Positions 39,988 through 46,219 of a stretch of DNA of 46,219 nucleotides are shown here, in pieces. The notes beneath the pieces were generated by a model. It was not told the DNA's origin. It saw only the letters and a list, made by a program, of their open reading frames with translations, and ran no database searches. The position numbers and the translations under genes were made by a program. The stretch spans positions 1 to 46,219 of the forward strand of contig CAZPWS010000026.1 of assembly GCA_964590225.1 (NCBI GenBank), in the 5' to 3' direction. Each line of letters begins with the position of its first letter. Within the stretch, counting starts at the first letter, position 1. Source of the stretch: JAEUSG01 sp964590225. GTDB lineage: Bacteria > Fibrobacterota > OXYB2-FULL-49-7 > JAEUSG01.

Positions 39988-41229
39988 ATGAGTAAAAAAC
40001 TTTTTACCTTTCTTGGACGATCTGAAAACTATGTCGAAATGCGTTATCAATTAGATAAATCTCTTGTTTCGCAAAGCTCATCAAAGTTTGTCCAGATAGC
40101 CCTTGCCGAAACACTATGCAAAAACTGGTCCAACAACGATACAATACTGGTTTGCACAACTGCAGAAGTCGAGAAAAAAGACTGGCCTGCTTTAAAAGAG
40201 GAGTATGAAAAAAAACAAAATCTTCCAGCTATCAGGAACATTCCCATTGCAGATGGTAAAAGTGAAGACGAACTATGGAAAATCTTTGAGGCAATAGTAA
40301 CCGCAACAGAAGAAAATGACGAAATCTATTTTGATATAACAAACAGCTTCCGTTCCTTACCCCTTCTTTCTTTTATTGTCATTTCATATCTGCGGACAAT
40401 AAAATCAATAAAACTTGGTGGTATTTTATATGGTGCACTTGAAGCGACAGGTAAACAGCCCCGTGAACTTAAAGAAATACCGATAACCGAACGGCCAATT
40501 GTGGATATGTTCAACCTTACACAATTTGCTGATCTTCACGACTGGACTAACGCTGCCGATCGGTTTATTAAATCAGGTGATGCTGATGGCCTTAAAGAAA
40601 TTACAACATATCACGACAAAGAACATGCGCGTATGTTGAAAGGCATATCGCCAACTAAAGAGATGCGTCATCTAGTTGAAGCACTGGATGAATTCTCTTT
40701 GTCCGTTAAAACAAACAGACTTCTAAACCTCGCCGACAAAAAATCCGCTATCGATAAACGCTTATCTTCTCTGCAAAATATCAAAGAAGTGCGCCGACTA
40801 AAACCTCTCATCTCTGTTTACGATCATATCAATGCTAAACTGTCCGAATTTTCAACCAATGATAACATTATAAATGGTCTTGCGGCTGTAAAATGGTGTA
40901 TCGACCACTCACTAGCTCAACAGGGATGGACAATATTGCAAGAAACATTAATTTCACAATATTGCATGATAAAAAATGTCAACTTTAGCGATGTCAACAG
41001 AAGAACGCAATTGGCACACGAGTTAAGCGAAAATGGCAAAGACAAGAAAACTGCTACACCACTTGCCGAACTCTTTTACAATTTGACCGATGCCCGTAAT
41101 GACATTAATCATGCAGGATGCCGACCCAAAGCTAAAGAACCCAAATGGTTTATTAAAGAATTGAAATCGAAATATGAAGAGGCTTGCAAAATTATAAATG
41201 GAATGAAACTACCAGCAACTCAATCTTGA
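39988..41229 (+). CDS. CARF-HEPN ribonuclease, TM1812/Csx1-Csx2 type (second copy)
   Basis: A second, diverged member of the same effector family. The 413 residues have the opening KLFTFLGRSENY, the CARF pocket YFDITNSFRSLPLLSFI (Asp116 to Arg122; the first copy has DITHGFR) and a C-terminal HEPN site TDARNDINHAG, R-x4-H (Arg370, His375). Both catalytic residues are intact. It has its own ribosome binding site and lies beyond the hicBA pair, so it may be expressed separately from cmr1-6 and could respond to a different cyclic oligoadenylate. cas1 begins 19 nt downstream. Confidence 0.87.
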   Translation: MSKKLFTFLGRSENYVEMRYQLDKSLVSQSSSKFVQIALAETLCKNWSNNDTILVCTTAEVEKKDWPALKEEYEKKQNLPAIRNIPIADGKSEDELWKIFEAIVTATEENDEIYFDITNSFRSLPLLSFIVISYLRTIKSIKLGGILYGALEATGKQPRELKEIPITERPIVDMFNLTQFADLHDWTNAADRFIKSGDADGLKEITTYHDKEHARMLKGISPTKEMRHLVEALDEFSLSVKTNRLLNLADKKSAIDKRLSSLQNIKEVRRLKPLISVYDHINAKLSEFSTNDNIINGLAAVKWCIDHSLAQQGWTILQETLISQYCMIKNVNFSDVNRRTQLAHELSENGKDKKTATPLAELFYNLTDARNDINHAGCRPKAKEPKWFIKELKSKYEEACKIINGMKLPATQS

Positions 41230-41247
41230 CTAAACTACTAACTAAAT

Positions 41248-42282
41248 ATGCCAAATCTATATGTAACAGAACAGGGATCTGTAGTAAAAAAAGAGGGCGG
41301 CGTCATTCGTGCCGAGAAAGATGGCGAAAACCTATTTGAACATCCGCTTAACGACATCTCAACAATGGTTCTTTTCGGCGGCGTTCAAGTCTCAACTCAA
41401 GCCATGCTTGCCCTCCTCGACGAAGGCTGCGACATCGCAATCATGACACAAAACGGCCATTTCCGCGGCCGAGTCACTCCCGCACTTGGCAAAAACAGCC
41501 TCCTCCGTGCCGCACAATACGACTTTTTCCGCAACAAAGAAACAAGCCTAAATCTCGCTAAACAATATGTAGCGGCAAAAGTTAGAAACTCAAAACAGCT
41601 CTTAACCGCCTACAGTTACAACGCAAACAACCCCTTCAAATCCGAAACCCTCCATATACTTGATAAATATATTGAAGATGCAGAAAAGACCGAAAATATC
41701 GACTCTTTGCGTGGCTATGAAGGCGCTGCTGCGGCATTCTATTGGGAATGCTACGGCAAGTGTTTTACCTGCGGAATCCCATTTACCGGACGAAACTACT
41801 ACCCGTCAAAAGACCCAATAAACGCACTCCTGAGCTTCGGCTATTCCTTTATTGCGCGAGAACTCCAAGCAATAATCGAAGCATGCGGAATGGATCCCTT
41901 TATAGGTTTTTACCATCAGCTCGAATACGGTAGAGCCTCTCTTTCTCTCGATATGATGGAAGAATATCGCGCACCAGTAGTAGATAGGCTGGTTCTGCGC
42001 TTATTCAATAAGGGAATGCTAACAACAGACAACTTCGAGCCACCAGGCGATAAAGGGCAGGTCTATCTTAAAAAAGAAAGCCAAAGAATTTTTATATCAT
42101 ATTATGAAGAGTGGATGGACCAAAAAAATGTCTCTTACGGTAGAAAAGAACCCATAAGCTGGCGAAAGGTAATGTGGAGCCAAGTAGAAGCCCTGCGCCG
42201 CTCCATTCAGGAAAACACCCCATATAAACCCTATACACTACCCGAAGAGTGGAGCAATAATGAAGTGGCTGGTAAGTTTTGA
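41248..42282 (+). CDS. cas1: CRISPR adaptation integrase Cas1
   Basis: Integrates new spacers with Cas2. The 344 residues open with PNLYVTEQGSVVKKEGGVIRA, and QVSTQAMLALLDEGCDIAIMTQNG lies in the N-terminal beta domain. The metal site is intact: Glu158 in LRGYEGAAAAFYW, His223 in FYHQLEYGRASL and Glu238 (Asp235) in LDMMEEYRAP. No reverse transcriptase is fused or adjacent, so acquisition should be from DNA. The end overlaps cas2 by 23 nt. Confidence 0.96.
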   Translation: MPNLYVTEQGSVVKKEGGVIRAEKDGENLFEHPLNDISTMVLFGGVQVSTQAMLALLDEGCDIAIMTQNGHFRGRVTPALGKNSLLRAAQYDFFRNKETSLNLAKQYVAAKVRNSKQLLTAYSYNANNPFKSETLHILDKYIEDAEKTENIDSLRGYEGAAAAFYWECYGKCFTCGIPFTGRNYYPSKDPINALLSFGYSFIARELQAIIEACGMDPFIGFYHQLEYGRASLSLDMMEEYRAPVVDRLVLRLFNKGMLTTDNFEPPGDKGQVYLKKESQRIFISYYEEWMDQKNVSYGRKEPISWRKVMWSQVEALRRSIQENTPYKPYTLPEEWSNNEVAGKF

Positions 42283-42535
42283 TATCACAAGTAATAGAAG
42301 GAGATATAGAGCCGTTAAAGTACTCAAAAGCTATGCTATCCGTGTCCAAAAATCAGTCTTTGAAGGCCATTTCTCAACATCATCATTTGAGGAAATGAAG
42401 GAAAAACTCTCAACAGTGATTAATTTAAAATCAGATTCCGTTAGGTTTTATCCCCTCTGTGCGAGTTGTGATAAAGGGTTACACATTGCAGGACAAGGAG
42501 TTAGGATAGATCAGATTGGGTATGTCATAGTGTAA
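42260..42535 (+). CDS. cas2: CRISPR adaptation protein Cas2
   Basis: Structural partner of Cas1. The 91 residues have the ferredoxin-like start WLVSFDITSNRRRYRAVKVLKSYAIRVQKSVFEG, with the Asp of the first strand and the RVQKSVFE signature, then RFYPLCASC. GGAG precedes the ATG inside cas1. It is the last protein gene before the leader and array. Confidence 0.96.
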   Translation: MKWLVSFDITSNRRRYRAVKVLKSYAIRVQKSVFEGHFSTSSFEEMKEKLSTVINLKSDSVRFYPLCASCDKGLHIAGQGVRIDQIGYVIV

Positions 42536-42692
42536 ACTATGTTGAATAACTGTATCTTGTTCTTTGACAATACAATATGAGCGTTTGGCATGTTTTATTG
42601 CGCATTGATCGAGGCTGTTTGTCAATCTTTTGTTAAGATGTTGAATTTGGGTTGCGTAAGTCATTGATATTTGTTATAATATGAAGGTGGGT
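42536..42692 (+). promoter_or_regulatory. CRISPR leader
   Basis: 157 nt, AT-rich, without ORF, between the cas2 stop and the first repeat. The promoter is at its 3' end. Position next to cas1-cas2 indicates that new spacers enter here. Confidence 0.8.
42652..42680 (+). promoter_or_regulatory. Array promoter in the leader
   Basis: TTGCGT (42652-42657), 17 nt, TATAAT (42675-42680). Expected start about 42687, six bases before the first repeat, so the pre-crRNA would begin with almost no leader RNA. Confidence 0.7.
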
Positions 42693-45600
42693 GATTGAAA
42701 AAGTTCCCTGTATGAAAAGGGATTGAGACATGATCCAAGTCTTTGGTCCTCGGTTCAGGGTCATTACTTTGATTGAAAAAGTTCCCTGTATGAAAAGGGA
42801 TTGAGACCCGCTATCTCTGGCTCGTTGCCGTCCCAATCAGCACAGATTGAAAAAGTTCCCTGTATGAAAAGGGATTGAGACACCACCAACCAAATGGCTT
42901 ATACCCAATCTCTTTTATCGATTGAAAAAGTTCCCTGTATGAAAAGGGATTGAGACCTGTGAATTTCATTTTTAAACTCCATTTCTGGGGCTTTCGGATT
43001 GAAAAAGTTCCCTGTATGAAAAGGGATTGAGACTAGGCTAAGACAATCTCCTTCCATCTCCACCATGTGGCGGAGATTGAAAAAGTTCCCTGTATGAAAA
43101 GGGATTGAGACGCACCATATCCAACGTACCATCGATAGCCCCTCCGGCTGTGATTGAAAAAGTTCCCTGTATGAAAAGGGATTGAGACCTACACCCGGAC
43201 ACCCTTATGGTGTCAGTAGCCATCACTAACGATTGAAAAAGTTCCCTGTATGAAAAGGGATTGAGACTGCGCGGTAGTCCTCCCACTCGCGCGGCTCAAC
43301 ATCAGATTGAAAAAGTTCCCTGTATGAAAAGGGATTGAGACGCCCATACACTAAAAATAGATTTAAAAGATTGGGTACTTTTTCGATTGAAAAAGTTCCC
43401 TGTATGAAAAGGGATTGAGACTATGGAGGTGTGTATATACGATATTTATGATGCCGAACGATTGAAAAAGTTCCCTGTATGAAAAGGGATTGAGACAACC
43501 CGCTATCATTAGTCTGTGCAACTAACTCAAGCCCGATTGAAAAAGTTCCCTGTATGAAAAGGGATTGAGACTCTACCAGCCGGAGAACACTATCGTGGTT
43601 CCACTCTAGATTGAAAAAGTTCCCTGTATGAAAAGGGATTGAGACCAATTTTCTCTTCCTTGCTATACATAACAACCCCCTTGATTGAAAAAGTTCCCTG
43701 TATGAAAAGGGATTGAGACAAATAAATAGTTTCATCAGTTTGTTATAAGCTCCGAATGAGATTGAAAAAGTTCCCTGTATGAAAAGGGATTGAGACTCTC
43801 TTGTCCAAGATTTGTTTCAAATCTCGTTCATTAACCTGATTGAAAAAGTTCCCTGTATGAAAAGGGATTGAGACAATCAAAGATGAGCAACTCAATACCC
43901 ATCTCTGTGACACCGATTGAAAAAGTTCCCTGTATGAAAAGGGATTGAGACAAGAAAAGTAAAAAAGGGGATAGTTTTCTTGTTGTATCGATTGAAAAAG
44001 TTCCCTGTATGAAAAGGGATTGAGACTTAACTATCTCCAACTGAGCATATGATAAATCTTGTGCGATTGAAAAAGTTCCCTGTATGAAAAGGGATTGAGA
44101 CAACCTTACCGAAATCTTTGAGGGTAGATAAAATACCGGAAAATTTGGACATGATTGAAAAAGTTCCCTGTATGAAAAGGGATTGAGACTTTAACTTAAC
44201 CAATGTTTCACGACCAAACTCCCTTACTGATTGAAAAAGTTCCCTGTATGAAAAGGGATTGAGACTTTTCAATGAGGGTTGTCCACTCCTTTGCATGTTT
44301 TGATTGAAAAAGTTCCCTGTATGAAAAGGGATTGAGACTTTCATGCAACAACATCATCACTATATAAAACTCATCTAAGATTGAAAAAGTTCCCTGTATG
44401 AAAAGGGATTGAGACTCGCGCAGGATCCTGCCTGCGTCTGTCAGGTATCGGCCTGAGATTGAAAAAGTTCCCTGTATGAAAAGGGATTGAGACCCAGAAA
44501 AATAATTGCCATCCGTTGTTGCTTGCAGTTGTGCATACGATTGAAAAAGTTCCCTGTATGAAAAGGGATTGAGACTTTATTACCTCCTTTCTTTTAGTTT
44601 AATTTAGTACCTGCTACGATTGAAAAAGTTCCCTGTATGAAAAGGGATTGAGACTTTCTACTATCACCACGCATATTCTTCATATTAGCACGATAAAGAT
44701 TGAAAAAGTTCCCTGTATGAAAAGGGATTGAGACTACGATGGCTAATGTTATTAGCCTTAGCTAATACTAATTTAGATTGAAAAAGTTCCCTGTATGAAA
44801 AGGGATTGAGACCTGCATTTGTTAGGCGATGTGCCTTTGCGCGCTCTTCTGATTGAAAAAGTTCCCTGTATGAAAAGGGATTGAGACCACCACGTAAGCC
44901 TTCATGCTACATCCCTCGGGGTACTTTGCATGATTGAAAAAGTTCCCTGTATGAAAAGGGATTGAGACTCCCCTGAAAGTGTTTTAATCTTTTCAGGAAT
45001 CGTAAATGGCGATTGAAAAAGTTCCCTGTATGAAAAGGGATTGAGACCGTTTAATTGTGCGTCCAGTGCGCTGTTTGTCTGCGTTTACGGATTGAAAAAG
45101 TTCCCTGTATGAAAAGGGATTGAGACGTATAGCAGCTTCTCTCGCCCAGAGAGGGTGAGCTTTGGGATTGAAAAAGTTCCCTGTATGAAAAGGGATTGAG
45201 ACAAAACCACTGTTAATCATAGCCGGATGTCTAAAACCAGATTGAAAAAGTTCCCTGTATGAAAAGGGATTGAGACTATATCGGTACTAAAAGCGGCTCT
45301 CATGATGGACTATTTAGATTGAAAAAGTTCCCTGTATGAAAAGGGATTGAGACCCAGCTCCCATCTGCCATTGGCGTGGCATATTACCACGTTACTGATT
45401 GAAAAAGTTCCCTGTATGAAAAGGGATTGAGACTTTTGCAATATAGAGGTTTATAAATGGCAATTATAGTGATTGAAAAAGTTCCCTGTATGAAAAGGGA
45501 TTGAGACCGGATTGTGATGATTTTGCCCTTAAACACATACTTTTTATTGATTGAAAAAGTTCCCTGTATGAAAAGGGATTGAGACTAAAAGCTGAAATCA

Positions 45601-46219
45601 ATACGCTTACCGGAAAAGTAAAGATTGAAAAAGTTCCCTGTATGAAAAGGGATTGAGACTTAGGTATCTCCCAGAGCCGCAGCCCTGGACGGTGTCTATC
45701 GATTGAAAAAGTTCCCTGTATGAAAAGGGATTGAGACAAAAAACACTTTTTCCGGCAACCTACAGCACACTCTCCGATTGAAAAAGTTCCCTGTATGAAA
45801 AGGGATTGAGACAATAAAGCTGGTGCAACGGCAACAAGATTAATTTTACTTTCGAGATTGAAAAAGTTCCCTGTATGAAAAGGGATTGAGACCACCACGT
45901 AACTCTGCGTCTTACATCCTGCGGGATACTCTGCGATTGAAAAAGTTCCCTGTATGAAAAGGGATTGAGACATCGGACGCTGTAGCTCTTTCGGCCACAT
46001 AGTTTACAATGGATTGAAAAAGTTCCCTGTATGAAAAGGGATTGAGACGTTAGTGCTTCCATTTTTTCTCCTTTTTTTTGCGTTAGATTGAAAAAGTTCC
46101 CTGTATGAAAAGGGATTGAGACCCGATAACACAAAAGCTCTCTACGATTATGAAATACTTGTTTGATTGAAAAAGTTCCCTGTATGAAAAGGGATTGAGA
46201 CTCTGAGTTTGCAACAGGT
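42693..46219 (+). CRISPR. CRISPR array, at least 46 repeats of 37 nt, truncated by the window end
   Basis: I count 46 repeats (first 42693-42729, last 46165-46201), 45 complete spacers and an 18-nt piece of the next. The repeat starts GATTGAAAAAGTTCCC, has TGTATG in the middle and ends AAAAGGGATTGAGAC; all copies look identical. TCCC and GGGA give a weak 4-bp stem. GATTGA occurs at both repeat ends. Spacers run 36-45 nt apart from one of 51 nt (44102-44152). The leader promoter and the 3' end ATTGAGAC, like the usual crRNA 8-nt handle, show transcription on the + strand. Repeat uniformity and size suggest an active array. Confidence 0.98.

Noticed and set aside
42633..46134. Long - strand open frames across the array
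   Set aside because: The reverse complement of the 37-nt repeat has no stop codon in any of its three frames, so spacers are bridged into artificial repeat proteins.
1..46219. tRNA, rRNA, insertion sequences, integrases or prophage genes
   Set aside because: None recognised on reading both strands; no T-loop GTTCGA-type cloverleafs, transposases or attachment-site duplications were seen.
42693..46219. Self-targeting spacers
   Set aside because: Reading the spacers against the rest of the window gave no evident match; a genome-wide search was not possible.

Overview
The window is a low-GC bacterial draft contig (one 100-N scaffold gap). It comes from a motile diderm: it encodes a Kdo transferase (WaaA), FadL/UPF0164-type outer-membrane proteins, a flagellar cap protein with its chaperones, and secreted proteins with signal peptides. 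The mixture (FlgD-type C-terminal Ig domain on a secreted metalloprotease, DUF2225 protein, FecR-barrel protein, lysine-repeat mini-protein) recalls Fibrobacterota or Spirochaetota, but no 16S or marker gene is present and the phylum is only a guess.

Layout. 39-4569: leuD-leuB-cimA-hisD on the + strand, an isoleucine/leucine plus histidine biosynthesis operon. 4576-6765: a secreted putative metalloprotease on the - strand. 6824-7009: a sigma28-type promoter, a long rod-like RNA fold and an intrinsic terminator with no ORF, read here as a candidate flagellar-regulon small RNA. 7066-11715: pcm, a Ppx/GppA phosphatase, an L,D-transpeptidase, a Mur ligase and a GT-C membrane glycosyltransferase, tightly packed. 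11687-14089: a large unrecognised, possibly sugar-active protein. 14242-18266: an envelope protein of FlgO/CsgG flavour convergent with fliD-fliS-fliT-like, with a sigma28-type promoter before fliD and a dispersed 30-nt repeat. 18366-22780: YciO family, mazG, a FecR-barrel protein and coaX. 22827-22928: a 33-residue Lys-repeat protein with its own promoter and terminator. 23054-27075: a - strand envelope operon (lipoprotein, outer-membrane protein, waaA, DUF2225). 27177-29045: an EcsC-like gene, an unknown gene and a lipoprotein, broken only by a spurious assembly gap. 29278-29613: a small membrane protein.

29696 to the window end is a complete type III-B (Cmr) CRISPR-Cas locus: cas6-cmr1-cas10-cmr3-cmr4-cmr5-cmr6, a first CARF-HEPN ribonuclease, a Csx20-like putative ring nuclease, an antiparallel hicBA toxin-antitoxin pair, a second CARF-HEPN ribonuclease, cas1 and cas2. 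A leader with a consensus-like promoter follows, then an array of at least 46 apparently identical 37-nt repeats running off the window. Cas10 keeps its GGDD palm motif, so cyclic oligoadenylate would be made on target recognition, the two CARF-HEPN proteins would be the RNase effectors, and Csx20 would be the off-switch. The most notable points are the putative sigma28-driven structured RNA, the hicBA pair inside the type III operon, a group of related spacers that look like repeated sampling of one coding site, and the false scaffold gap.
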